NCBI GenBank assembly: GCA_964561005.1
Contig: CAZLNO010000040.1
Location: 1 to 30,087, forward strand
DNA: 30,087 nucleotides
Reading direction: 5' to 3'
Source of the DNA: CAZLNO01 sp964561005
Lineage (GTDB): Bacteria; Pseudomonadota; Alphaproteobacteria; Kiloniellales; Rhodovibrionaceae
Part shown: piece by piece, positions 7,311 through 14,552 of the stretch
Numbering within the stretch: position 1 is the first letter of the stretch
Layout: each line of letters starts with the position of its first letter
Notes under the pieces: model-generated
What the model was told of the DNA's origin: nothing
The model's input: the letters and a program-made list of their open reading frames with translations, nothing else
Databases searched by the model: none
Translations under genes and position numbers: made by a program

Positions 7311-8159
7311 ATGAGCCAGATCGAGACGGTCAGCGAGCAGAAGTGCTTCGGCGGCCTCCAGGGCTTCTACAAGCACTGGTCGCCCGCCTGCGACTGCGAG
7401 ATGACCTTTGCCGTCTACCAGCCGCCGCAGGCGACGGGCGGCGCCAAGCTGCCGGTGGTGACCTACCTCGCCGGGCTGACCTGCACGCCGGAGACCTTCA
7501 CCATCAAGGCCGGGGCGCAGCGCGTCGCCGCCGAGCTGGGCCTGGTCCTGGTAATGCCGGACACCAGCCCGCGCGGCTGTAACCTGCCGGGCGAGGACGA
7601 TGCCTACGACTTCGGCAGCGGCGCCGGCTTCTATCTGGACGCCACGCAGGAGCCGTGGTCGCGGCACTACAACATGCAGACCTACATGACCCGCGACCTG
7701 GCCGAGGCGGTGGCCGCCAACTTCCCGGTGGACGAGGGCCGACAGGGCATCTTCGGCCATTCCATGGGCGGTCACGGCGCGCTGACGCTGCACCTGAAAT
7801 ACCCGGACGTCTACAAGACCTGCTCGGCCTTCGCGCCGATCGTGGCGCCGACCCAGGTGCCCTGGGGCCACAAGGCCTTCACCGGCTACCTGGGAGAGGA
7901 TCGCGCCACCTGGCAGGCCTACGACGCCAGCGTCCTGGTCAAGAGCGCGCCCTCGCCGGCCAGGATCCTCATCGACCAGGGCGACCGGGACCAGTTCCTG
8001 GAGCGCGAACTGCAGCCCCACCGCTTCGAGGAGGCGGCCAGGGCCTCGGGCCAGGCCTACGAACTGCGCTGGCAGCCGGGCTACGACCACTCCTACTATT
8101 TCATCCAGACCTTCGTCGAAGATCACCTGCGCCACCACGCGGCCGGGCTGGCCGGCTGA
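7311..8159 (+). CDS. fghA: S-formylglutathione hydrolase
   Basis: 282 residues, alpha/beta-hydrolase of the esterase D family. It hydrolyses S-formylglutathione to formate and glutathione, the step after FrmA. The nucleophile elbow is GHSMGG with S151; the other triad members are most likely D227 (DQGDRDQFL) and H260 (GYDHSYYF). The N-terminal KCFGGLQGFYKHWS and the LAGLTCTPETF block are family hallmarks. A GTG 63 nt upstream is in frame, but that extension derives from the neighbouring repeat element. The ATG at 7311 has a GGAG 11 nt upstream and gives the usual family length. It lies 219 nt after frmA and is probably co-transcribed. Confidence 0.96.
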   Translation: MSQIETVSEQKCFGGLQGFYKHWSPACDCEMTFAVYQPPQATGGAKLPVVTYLAGLTCTPETFTIKAGAQRVAAELGLVLVMPDTSPRGCNLPGEDDAYDFGSGAGFYLDATQEPWSRHYNMQTYMTRDLAEAVAANFPVDEGRQGIFGHSMGGHGALTLHLKYPDVYKTCSAFAPIVAPTQVPWGHKAFTGYLGEDRATWQAYDASVLVKSAPSPARILIDQGDRDQFLERELQPHRFEEAARASGQAYELRWQPGYDHSYYFIQTFVEDHLRHHAAGLAG

Positions 8160-8207
8160 CGGGGACGTTCTTTTGATCGCGTTCAGCCAGGCCCTCGCTG
8201 GTCACGG

Positions 8208-8248
8208 GCCGGGCGTTCCCGGCAGCGGCTCCGGACGCATGCGCGTCC
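8208..8248. terminator. Two hairpins between convergent fghA and MFS genes
   Basis: The 114-nt gap between these convergent genes holds two compact stem-loops: GCCGGG-cgtt-CCCGGC at 8208-8223 and GGACGC-atgc-GCGTCC at 8233-8248. Each has a perfect 6-bp stem and a 4-nt loop. There is no clean T-tract. Their position suits a bidirectional terminator, but the function is inferred. Confidence 0.4.
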
Positions 8249-8273
8249 CGCGGCCCACGCATGACGGGCGGCC

Positions 8274-9632
8274 TTACTTCGCGGCGCGCGCCGTCCCGCC
8301 CGGCGGCAGGTCGGTATTCGCCGGCTCCGGCAGCGGCGGAATGCCCGGCTCGGGGCGCGGTTCGGCAAAGCCTGCGCCGTCGGTCGCCGGGGCCTCGTCG
8401 TGCTCCGCCCGCGCCTCGGCCGCCATGACCGTGGCGAGCGCGCCGCCGCCCGCGGCCACGGGCGCGACCTGGCCCTGCTCTTCCACCGGCCGCGCGGCGC
8501 GGCGGGTCATCCGCCACAGCGCGAACAGGCCGACCGCCCCGTGCACGCCGGCCAGGAAGGCGAAGAAGCCGGCCGGACCCGCGGCGCTCATCGTCCAGGA
8601 GACGGCGAGCGGGCCCAGCATGGCGCCGATGCCCAGCACGAAGTACAGGCTCGCGCTGGCCGCCACCATCTGGCGCGGGGTCAGGTAGTCGTTGGTGTGC
8701 GAGACGCTCAGTGCGTAGAGCGGGAAACTCAGACCGCCGAAGACCGCCGCCAGCGCCATCAGCGTGAGGCGCGGCCCCTCGACCGTCAGCAAGCCGCCCA
8801 GGGCGCAGGCGCTGGCGAGCAGGCTTACGACGGTCAATACCTGGCGGCGGTCGAAGCGGTCGGAAAGGTGGCCGACCGGCCACTGCATGAGCACGGCGCC
8901 CAGATAGACCGCGCCCATGAAGGCCGACACCTCGGCCACCGACAGCCCGGCCGAGCGGCCGAACACCGCGCCCATGCCCAGCAACGCGCCGTGCGCCGCG
9001 CCGGCGCCGAGGCAGCCCACGACCCCCAGCGGCGAGATGCGGTAGAGCTGCCCGATCGAGACTTTCTCCGGCGCCTCGATGGCCGGGGCGGGCGCGGTCG
9101 ACAGCAGGATCGGCATCAGCGCCAGTGAAATCAGCACCGACACCAGGATGAAGAGCTGGAAGCCGGCGGGCGACTCCACGTTGAGCAGGAGCTGCCCCAG
9201 CCCCTGCCCGCCCAGCCCGATGACCATGTAGGCCGCCAGAAGCTGGCCGCGCGACTCGTTGGTCGCGCGGTCGTTCAGCCAGCTTTCCGCGATGATGTAG
9301 AGCCCGGCGTAAGCGAACCCCGAGACCATGCGCATGCCCGCCCAGGTCACGGGCTCGACGAAGACGACATGGACGAGCGCCGCCGAGGACGCCAGCGAGG
9401 CGAGGGCGGCGAAGGCGCGGACGTGGCCCACGGACTGCACGATCCGCGGGACGATGACGGAGCCGCTGAGAAAGCCCGCGTAGAACCCCGACATGATGGC
9501 GCCGATCGCCGTGGTGGGGAAGGACTCGATCTCCGCGCGCACGCCCAGCAGCGAGTTCTGCAGCCCGCTGCCCAGCATCATCAACGCGACCCCGAGAAAC
9601 AGCGCCCAGGTCGTCCGAAACGCCGCCGTCAT
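8274..9632 (-). CDS. MFS transporter (YcaD-like)
   Basis: 452 residues with about 12 predicted membrane helices starting at residue 8, in two six-helix halves. The loop between helices of the second half carries GHLSDRFDRRQVL, a form of the MFS signature G-x-L-x-D-R-x-x-R-R. The central loop around residues 190-205 separates the halves. The fold and the NDRATNESRGQLLAAYM segment resemble YcaD-type transporters. The C-terminal 70 or so residues form a soluble tail rich in Ala, Glu and Pro, likely cytoplasmic and disordered. The substrate cannot be told. The ATG has GAGG about 8 nt upstream. It is convergent with fghA and shows no operon partner. Confidence 0.85.
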   Translation of the reverse strand: MTAAFRTTWALFLGVALMMLGSGLQNSLLGVRAEIESFPTTAIGAIMSGFYAGFLSGSVIVPRIVQSVGHVRAFAALASLASSAALVHVVFVEPVTWAGMRMVSGFAYAGLYIIAESWLNDRATNESRGQLLAAYMVIGLGGQGLGQLLLNVESPAGFQLFILVSVLISLALMPILLSTAPAPAIEAPEKVSIGQLYRISPLGVVGCLGAGAAHGALLGMGAVFGRSAGLSVAEVSAFMGAVYLGAVLMQWPVGHLSDRFDRRQVLTVVSLLASACALGGLLTVEGPRLTLMALAAVFGGLSFPLYALSVSHTNDYLTPRQMVAASASLYFVLGIGAMLGPLAVSWTMSAAGPAGFFAFLAGVHGAVGLFALWRMTRRAARPVEEQGQVAPVAAGGGALATVMAAEARAEHDEAPATDGAGFAEPRPEPGIPPLPEPANTDLPPGGTARAAK

Positions 9633-9891
9633 GGCCGAACCTCATTGTTCAGGAAATATCGGCGCCGCGCGCTTGAGGCGGCGGCGCTCTCCGGCACGGC
9701 CTAGATAGGGACGGCCTTCGCCGAATAGACCCCGGCCACAGCAGAGCGAATCCTGCTATTTCAGCGGGTCAGGGTTGCAGTTTGCGAGTGCTGGGGGAAG
9801 CGAGCGAGCGACGTTGCCGTCGTCCGGTACGGCGATGCCGCCGCCCCGTGACCTCATGCCCTCGCGGGGTCGATCGACGAGCCACAATCGC
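9633..9891. other. Non-coding stretch upstream of the MFS gene and downstream of the toxin gene
   Basis: 259 nt with no convincing gene. Short open frames exist but lack start signals and family features. It contains the 5' leader of the MFS gene and the 3' end of the toxin-antitoxin transcript, and base composition is mixed and less uniform than in the surrounding genes. A weak 5-bp stem (AGCAG/CTGCT) near 9740-9757 is the only structure I see. Confidence 0.5.
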
Positions 9892-10299
9892 TCAAGGCTG
9901 AGTCGGATCAAGGGTTTCGACGCCTGTGGGCAAGAAGTGCCGTGTGTTGAACGTGACGACCACCAGGCCCCGTTCCAAGGCCATGGCCGCAATCATCAAG
10001 TCCGCGCTGCTGTTGCCAATTCGCGCGCTCAAACGTCCCCACCTCAGGGCGGCAGCGAGGTCGAAGTCCAGAATGCGATCGCCATAGATGGTGACGAGCC
10101 GATCCAACCAAGCGCCCAGTCGTCGGGCGAATGCGGGATCCGTTTCCCGTTTGCGTGCGAGGCCCCGCTCGATTTCACCAAGCGTGACGGTGCTGATGAA
10201 TATATCGCTGGACCGCTGGGTCGCGAGCCAGTGGACGACTCGCTCGTTTCGCTTGCGCTTGCGCAAATGCGAAAGGACGTCCGTATCGATCAGGAACAT
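9892..10299 (-). CDS. VapC/FitB-type PIN-domain toxin
   Basis: 135 residues, PIN-domain endoribonuclease of a type II toxin-antitoxin system. The acidic residues of the active site are D5 (with D7, LIDTDVLS), E42 (TLGEIERG) and D100 (SSADLMIAA). The C-terminal VVTFNTRHFL block (114-123) is the usual fourth region, with Asn at the position often held by Asn or Asp in this subfamily. Toxins of this fold cleave tRNA or mRNA and are held inactive by the partner. The start overlaps the antitoxin stop by 10 nt, which couples their translation. GC content is lower than in the neighbours, consistent with horizontal arrival. Confidence 0.88.
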   Translation of the reverse strand: MFLIDTDVLSHLRKRKRNERVVHWLATQRSSDIFISTVTLGEIERGLARKRETDPAFARRLGAWLDRLVTIYGDRILDFDLAAALRWGRLSARIGNSSADLMIAAMALERGLVVVTFNTRHFLPTGVETLDPTQP

Positions 10300-10550
10300 T
10301 CGAAATCCACGTCGCGCGGCGCGATTTCCTCTCGTGCAAAGGCTTCGTCGTCCTGCGGCATAGCCAGAAGGAGTTCGCCAAGCGAAGGCGCGTCAGCCCG
10401 TTCCCGGCGCTGCATCTCGGCATAGGCCGTCGCGGATATCACCACGACGGCCGGCTTGCCATGCCGGGTTACGAGCTGCGGCTCGCCCTTCAGGGCCTGA
10501 TCGACGAGCGACCCGAACCTGTTTTTTGCCTTCTCGATTGACCAATCCAT
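10290..10550 (-). CDS. Phd/YefM-family antitoxin
   Basis: 86 residues from the ATG at 10550. The N-terminus is the Phd/YefM DNA-binding fold: MDWSIEKAKNRFGSLVDQAL, then EPQLVTRHGKPAVVVISATAYAEM, the strand-turn-helix block typical of this family. The acidic C-terminus (about residues 55-86, with many Asp and Glu) would wrap the PIN toxin. The reading frame is open further upstream (to 10679), but the homology begins at this ATG and the promoter at 10585-10613 would lie inside any longer version. It is the first gene of the two-gene module. Confidence 0.87.
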   Translation of the reverse strand: MDWSIEKAKNRFGSLVDQALKGEPQLVTRHGKPAVVVISATAYAEMQRRERADAPSLGELLLAMPQDDEAFAREEIAPRDVDFECS

Positions 10551-10577
10551 GAGATTGTCGAATTCCAGCCAAGAAAT

Positions 10578-10613
10578 TTGGCCAATTTTTTCCCGGCGAG
10601 ACCAGGTTGTCAA
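10578..10613 (-). promoter_or_regulatory. Promoter and putative autoregulatory operator of the toxin-antitoxin pair
   Basis: On the minus strand a perfect -35 TTGACA (10608-10613) is separated by exactly 17 nt from a -10-like AAAAAT (10585-10590). The -10 overlaps the 8-bp palindrome TTGGCCAA (10578-10585), extended to 10574-10589 with one mismatch. A palindrome at the -10 is where a Phd-type antitoxin would bind to repress its own operon. The promoter elements are seen directly; the operator role is inferred. Confidence 0.6.
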
Positions 10614-10652
10614 GATATCCAGCATCGCACACGGCAGTCTGCATGGCCGTAG

Positions 10653-10670
10653 GGCACGCTTCCGCGTGCC
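10653..10670. repeat. Hairpin repeat GGCACGC-ttcc-GCGTGCC
   Basis: A perfect 7-bp stem with a 4-nt loop, preceded by GTA and G. Hairpins of the form GTAGGGxxCGC...GCGxxCC are common dispersed intergenic repeats in proteobacteria. It lies upstream of the toxin-antitoxin promoter, at the edge of the low-GC island. Confidence 0.5.
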
Positions 10671-10695
10671 GCTTCCCATCGCTTTGGCCGGCCGC

Positions 10696-10713
10696 GGCGG
10701 GCTGAAACCCGCC
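10696..10713. repeat. Hairpin repeat GGCGGG-ctgaaa-CCCGCC
   Basis: A perfect 6-bp GC stem with a 6-nt loop, 25 nt from the preceding hairpin. The motif resembles REP-like extragenic palindromes. It sits between the toxin-antitoxin leader and the 3' end of the tlpA-like gene, where it could also serve as a terminator. Confidence 0.45.
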
Positions 10714-10781
10714 CCACGACGAGCCCGAATCGATCCAGAGGAAGCGAGGCAACTTGGCCTAACCGTCGCCGTGTTGCCGCT

Positions 10782-11387
10782 TTAGCCCCCGGTCTCGATC
10801 ACCCCGGCCTCGCGGCCCTGCTCCAGATAGTATTCGATCAGCGCGTGCACCGCCGGGCCGTTCCAGTCGGCCGGGCCCTCCAGGCCGCCGACGACGCGGC
10901 CCTCGGCGTCGATCAGGTAGGTCGTCGGCAGGCCGCGCATGCCGAAGGCGCGTCCCAGCTCGCCCTGCGGGTCGAGGTAGATGCCCAGGTGCGAGAGGTC
11001 CAGCTTCTCGCGCAGGAAGGGCTCCACCTGCTCGCGCCCGCCGACGTCCTGGGAGACCGCGATGACCCGGAAGCCCGGTCCGCCGAGCTCCGCCTCCAGC
11101 GCGTCCAGGGTCGGCATTTCCTCGATGCAGGGCGCGCACCAGGTCGCCCAGAAGTTCACCAGGACCACCTGGCCCTTGAAGTCCGCCAGGCTGACCGGGT
11201 TGCCCTCGCGGTCCTGGAAGGTCACATCGGGCGCCGGCTTGGGCGACTCCTTCACGGTGAAGCGCTCGCCGAACTTGCCTTGCAGCGGCGGGCCCTCGGC
11301 GCGCGCCGCGCCGCTTGCCGCCGCCAGCACGAGCCCCGTGGCCAGCGCGAGCGCCAGGGCCATCAACCAGGTCTTTCCTTGCCGCAT
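10782..11387 (-). CDS. tlpA: TlpA/ResA-like periplasmic thiol-disulfide protein
   Basis: 201 residues. An N-terminal signal peptide or membrane anchor (basic MRQGK, then a hydrophobic Ala/Leu stretch, about residues 7-29) is followed by a thioredoxin fold. The active site is WCAPC within NFWATWCAPCIEEMP (Cys at about 85 and 88), and the cis-Pro loop is GLPTTYLID. Proteins of this group reduce periplasmic disulfides, often for cytochrome c or cytochrome oxidase assembly. The ATG at 11387 starts directly before the signal peptide; the frame is open further upstream, but that part overlaps argH. It is divergent from argH with only 24 nt between the starts. Which target it serves is not visible. 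Confidence 0.88.
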   Translation of the reverse strand: MRQGKTWLMALALALATGLVLAAASGAARAEGPPLQGKFGERFTVKESPKPAPDVTFQDREGNPVSLADFKGQVVLVNFWATWCAPCIEEMPTLDALEAELGGPGFRVIAVSQDVGGREQVEPFLREKLDLSHLGIYLDPQGELGRAFGMRGLPTTYLIDAEGRVVGGLEGPADWNGPAVHALIEYYLEQGREAGVIETGG

Positions 11388-11411
11388 CGCTTTCGCTATC
11401 CCTTTCAAGCC

Positions 11412-12842
11412 ATGACCAGGACATCCGACACCGACCGGACCAAGGCCGCCGCCGAGGCCCCCGCCGCCAACACGATGTGGGGCGGGCGCTTCGCGACCGG
11501 CCCCGCGGCCGCCATGGAGGCGATCAATCCCTCGATCGGCTTCGACCGCAAGATGTACCGCCAGGACATCGCCGCCAGCAAGGCCCACTGCGCCATGCTG
11601 GTCCGCCAGGGCATCCTCGCCCAGGAAGATGGCGACGCCATCGCCGGCGGTCTAGACACGATCGAGCGAGAGATCGAGGAGGGCCGCTTTTCCTTCAGCA
11701 CGGCGCTGGAGGACATCCACATGAACGTGGAGGCGCGGCTGCGCGAGCTGATCGGGGAGGCGGCGGGGCGGCTGCACACCGCGCGCTCGCGCAACGACCA
11801 GGTGGCGACCGACCTGCGCCTGTGGGTGCGCGACGCCGTGGATCGCCTGGACGCCCAGCTTCGCGCCGTGCAGGCGGCGCTGCTGGACCAGGCCGAGGCG
11901 GCGGCGGACCTGGTGATGCCCGGCTACACCCATCTGCAGGCCGCACAGCCGGTCACCCTGGGCCACCACCTGATGGCCTATGTCGAGATGTTCGGCCGCG
12001 ACCGCGGGCGCCTGGCCGATGCGCGGCGGCGGCTGAACGAGTGCCCGCTGGGCGCGGCGGCGCTGGCCGGCACCTCGTTCCCGATCGACCGGGAGATGAC
12101 GGCGTGCGACCTGGGCTTCGACCGGCCGACGGCGAACTCGATGGACAGCGTGGCCGACCGCGACTTCGCGCTGGAGGTGCTGGGCGCGGCGAGCATCGCG
12201 GCGATGCACCTCTCGCGCCTGGCCGAGGAACTGGTTCTCTGGTGCAACGAGGGCTTCGCCTTCGTCGCGCTGTCCGACGCCTTCACCACCGGCAGCTCGA
12301 TCATGCCGCAGAAGAGGAACCCCGACGGCGCCGAGCTGGTGCGCGGCAAGGCCGGGCGGGTGATCGGGGCGTTGGTGACCCTGCTGACCGTGATGAAGGG
12401 CCTGCCGATGACCTACGGCAAGGACATGCAGGAGGACAAGGAGCCGGTCTTCGACGCCTGCGAGACGCTGGAACTGTGCCTGGCCTGCACCGCCGGCATG
12501 ATCGCCGACATGACCCCGAATGCCGAGGCGCTGCGCGCCGCCACGGAGAAGGGCTTCCTGACCGCCACCGACCTGGCCGACTGGCTGGTGCGCGTCGGCG
12601 GCCTGCCGTTCCGCGAGGCGCACCACGTCACCGGCCGCCTGGTTCGCCTGGCGGAGGAGAAGGGCTGCGACCTGGCCGGGCTGCCGCTGGCGGAGATGCA
12701 GGCGGTCGACGCGCGCATCGACGCCTCGGTGTACGACGTGCTGACGGTGGACCGCGCGGTGGCCAGCCGCACCTCCCACGGCGGCACCGCCCCGGAGAAC
12801 GTGCGCGCGGCCGTGAAGGCGGCGCGGGAGCGGTTCCTGTGA
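11412..12842 (+). CDS. argH: Argininosuccinate lyase
   Basis: 476 residues. It cleaves argininosuccinate to arginine and fumarate, the last step of arginine synthesis. The fumarase/lyase superfamily signature GSSIMPQKRNPD lies at 294-305 with the catalytic Ser295/Ser296. Upstream are the substrate-binding TARSRNDQV (123-131) and the general-acid region GYTHLQ (T173, H174). Length fits the family. The first 21 residues are a variable extension before MWGGRFATG; no good Shine-Dalgarno precedes the ATG at 11412, so the ATG at 11475 is a real alternative start. Followed by the lptM-like gene and lysA in one direction. Confidence 0.96.
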   Translation: MTRTSDTDRTKAAAEAPAANTMWGGRFATGPAAAMEAINPSIGFDRKMYRQDIAASKAHCAMLVRQGILAQEDGDAIAGGLDTIEREIEEGRFSFSTALEDIHMNVEARLRELIGEAAGRLHTARSRNDQVATDLRLWVRDAVDRLDAQLRAVQAALLDQAEAAADLVMPGYTHLQAAQPVTLGHHLMAYVEMFGRDRGRLADARRRLNECPLGAAALAGTSFPIDREMTACDLGFDRPTANSMDSVADRDFALEVLGAASIAAMHLSRLAEELVLWCNEGFAFVALSDAFTTGSSIMPQKRNPDGAELVRGKAGRVIGALVTLLTVMKGLPMTYGKDMQEDKEPVFDACETLELCLACTAGMIADMTPNAEALRAATEKGFLTATDLADWLVRVGGLPFREAHHVTGRLVRLAEEKGCDLAGLPLAEMQAVDARIDASVYDVLTVDRAVASRTSHGGTAPENVRAAVKAARERFL

Positions 12843-12865
12843 TGGTCACCTTGCGTCGGACGCCG

Positions 12866-13020
12866 CGTGACGCGCCTGCCGGCGCGTCCCCCTTCAGCCC
12901 TTCGGGCAGCTTCCCCCAAGGGGGAAGCGACGTGGTGGCGAATGTCATGAAGTGCTCAGGCCAGTTCCCTCCCCCTTGGGGGAGGGCCAGGGAGGGGGAC
13001 GCGCCGACAGGCGCGTCACG
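12866..13020. repeat. Palindromic repeat element, copy 2, hairpin-tipped
   Basis: 155 bp with near-perfect terminal inverted repeats of about 28 bp. Both ends begin CGTGACGCGCCTG(C/T)CGGCGCGTCCCCC when read inward. Each end is itself a hairpin: GACGCGCC/GGCGCGTC at 12869-12888 and at 12998-13017. Inside are the same two cores as in copy 1: CTTCCCCCAAGGGGGAAG at 12910-12927 and CTCCCCCTTGGGGGAG around 12970-12985, separated by a spacer that differs from that of copy 1. No transposase is encoded and no target-site duplication is obvious. It overlaps the 5' part of the lptM-like gene. Confidence 0.8.
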
Positions 13021-13177
13021 ATGCCTGCTCGCCCTGGCGCTGGCCCTCCCGCTGCTGGCCGCCGCCTGCGGCAAGAAGGGCGACCTGGAGCCGCCGCCGG
13101 GCGCCACGCTGTACAAGCAGGGCTATCCCGCGGGTGAGACGGTTTTGCCGCCCCCCGACGAGGAGGACGGCGGATGA
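12947..13177 (+). CDS. lptM: LptM-like small lipoprotein with repeat-derived N-terminus
   Basis: 76 residues from ATG 12947. The C-terminal half is a recognisable LptM/YifL-type lipoprotein: hydrophobic CLLALALALPLLAAAC, lipidated Cys at about residue 41, then GKKGDLEPPPG. LptM in E. coli helps oxidative maturation of the LPS translocon LptD. The position between argH and lysA, with a 4-nt ATGA overlap into lysA, is the common alphaproteobacterial one. The first 25 or so residues, including the start codon, are encoded by the palindromic element 12866-13020, giving an unusually long Arg-rich n-region. GTG codons at 12932 and 12935 are also in frame. The ATG directly after the element (13021) is out of frame. 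The true start is uncertain. Confidence 0.72.
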   Translation: MKCSGQFPPPWGRAREGDAPTGASRCLLALALALPLLAAACGKKGDLEPPPGATLYKQGYPAGETVLPPPDEEDGG

Positions 13178-14490
13178 CCTTCTTCCCCTATGTCGACGGC
13201 CGCATGCACGCCGAACAGGTGCCGCTGGAGCGTCTGGCGGACGAGGTGGGGACGCCCTGCTACGTCTATTCGCAGGGCGCGATGGAGGCCGCCTATGACG
13301 CCTTCGCCGGCGCGCTGGGCGATGCGCTGGGGCCGCGCGTGCCGGTCCTGGTGTGCTATGCCATGAAGGCCAACCCCAATCTGGCGGTCGCCCGCGTCCT
13401 GGCCGCGCGTGGCGCGGGCGCCGACGTGGTCAGCGAGGGCGAGCTGCGCCGGGCGCTGGCGGCGGGCGTGCCGGCGGGGAAGATCGTCTTCGCCGGCGTC
13501 GGCAAGACGCGCGACGAGCTGGCCTTCGCGCTGCGCTCGGGCATCCACCAGATCAACGTGGAGTCGCTGCCGGAGCTGGAGGCGCTGAGCGCCGTGGCGG
13601 GCGAGCAGGGCGTGACGGCGCCGATCGCGCTGCGCGTGAACCCCGACGTCGACGCGCGCACGCACCACAAGATCGCCACCGGACGGGCGGAGACCAAGTT
13701 CGGCGTCGACATCGACATGGTGCCGGAGGTGCTGGACCGCCTGCGCCAGCGTCCCAACCTGAGCCTGAAAGGGCTCGCGGTCCATATCGGCTCGCAGGTG
13801 GGCGAGCTGCAGCCCTTCCGCACGGCCTTCAGCCGGCTGGGGGAGCTGTACCGCGAGCTGCGCCTTCAGGACTGGCCGGTCGAGCGCCTGGACCTCGGCG
13901 GCGGCCTGGGCATCGCCTACCGCGACGAGCCGCCGCCGGACGTCCAGGGCTATGCCCGCGTGGTGGCGGAGACCGTGGGCGACCTGGGCGCCGAGCTGGC
14001 CTTCGAGCCGGGACGGCATCTCGTCGGGAACGCCGGCATCCTGCTGTCGCGCGTCATCTACGCCAAGGCGGGCCGGGCGCGCCGCTTCGTCATCGTGGAC
14101 GCGGCGATGAACGACCTGATCCGGCCCACGCTCTACGACGCCTGGCACGAGATCGTCGCCGTGCGCGCGCCCGCGCCCGCCACGCCCACCGAGCGCGTCG
14201 ACGTGGTCGGCCCGGTGTGCGAGACGGGGGACACCTTCGCCACCGAACGGCCGCTGCCGCGCCTGGCCGCCGGCGACCTCGTGGCGTTTTTTTCCGCCGG
14301 GGCCTATGGTGCGACCATGGCCTCGGCCTATAATTCAAGATTGTTGGCACCGGAGGTGCTGGTCCGCGGCGGCGCGTACGCGGTGGTGCACGACCGGCCC
14401 ACGCATCAGGCGATGATGGCCGCCGAGCACATTCCGGACTGGCTCCGGTCGCCGGCCGACGCGGGCGCCGCCGCCCGCGGCGCGGGGTAG
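13174..14490 (+). CDS. lysA: Diaminopimelate decarboxylase
   Basis: 438 residues, fold-type III PLP enzyme. It decarboxylates meso-diaminopimelate to lysine, the last step of lysine synthesis. The PLP lysine is K65 in CYAMKANPN. The phosphate-binding LGGGLG (241-246) and EPGR (278-281) loops are present, as is the catalytic C349 in VVGPVCETGDTFA. YGATMASAYNSR near the C-terminus completes the active site of the partner subunit. Length is normal. The ATG overlaps the lptM stop by four bases, so translation is probably coupled. Confidence 0.97.
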   Translation: MTFFPYVDGRMHAEQVPLERLADEVGTPCYVYSQGAMEAAYDAFAGALGDALGPRVPVLVCYAMKANPNLAVARVLAARGAGADVVSEGELRRALAAGVPAGKIVFAGVGKTRDELAFALRSGIHQINVESLPELEALSAVAGEQGVTAPIALRVNPDVDARTHHKIATGRAETKFGVDIDMVPEVLDRLRQRPNLSLKGLAVHIGSQVGELQPFRTAFSRLGELYRELRLQDWPVERLDLGGGLGIAYRDEPPPDVQGYARVVAETVGDLGAELAFEPGRHLVGNAGILLSRVIYAKAGRARRFVIVDAAMNDLIRPTLYDAWHEIVAVRAPAPATPTERVDVVGPVCETGDTFATERPLPRLAAGDLVAFFSAGAYGATMASAYNSRLLAPEVLVRGGAYAVVHDRPTHQAMMAAEHIPDWLRSPADAGAAARGAG

Positions 14491-14552
14491 CGCCTCGCGG
14501 CCCGTGGCGGCGCGGGAGAGCCCCCGAGGAGGCCCTGGGAGGGCCGTGCGCG

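Noticed and set aside
9775..10425. Plus-strand frame of 216 residues over the toxin-antitoxin genes
   Set aside because: Antisense to two well-supported overlapping genes and without motifs.
12952..13137. Small plus-strand frame (SPLGEGQGGG type) through the palindromic element
   Set aside because: Such frames arise whenever this repeat is translated; the peptide runs out of frame through the lipoprotein signal.
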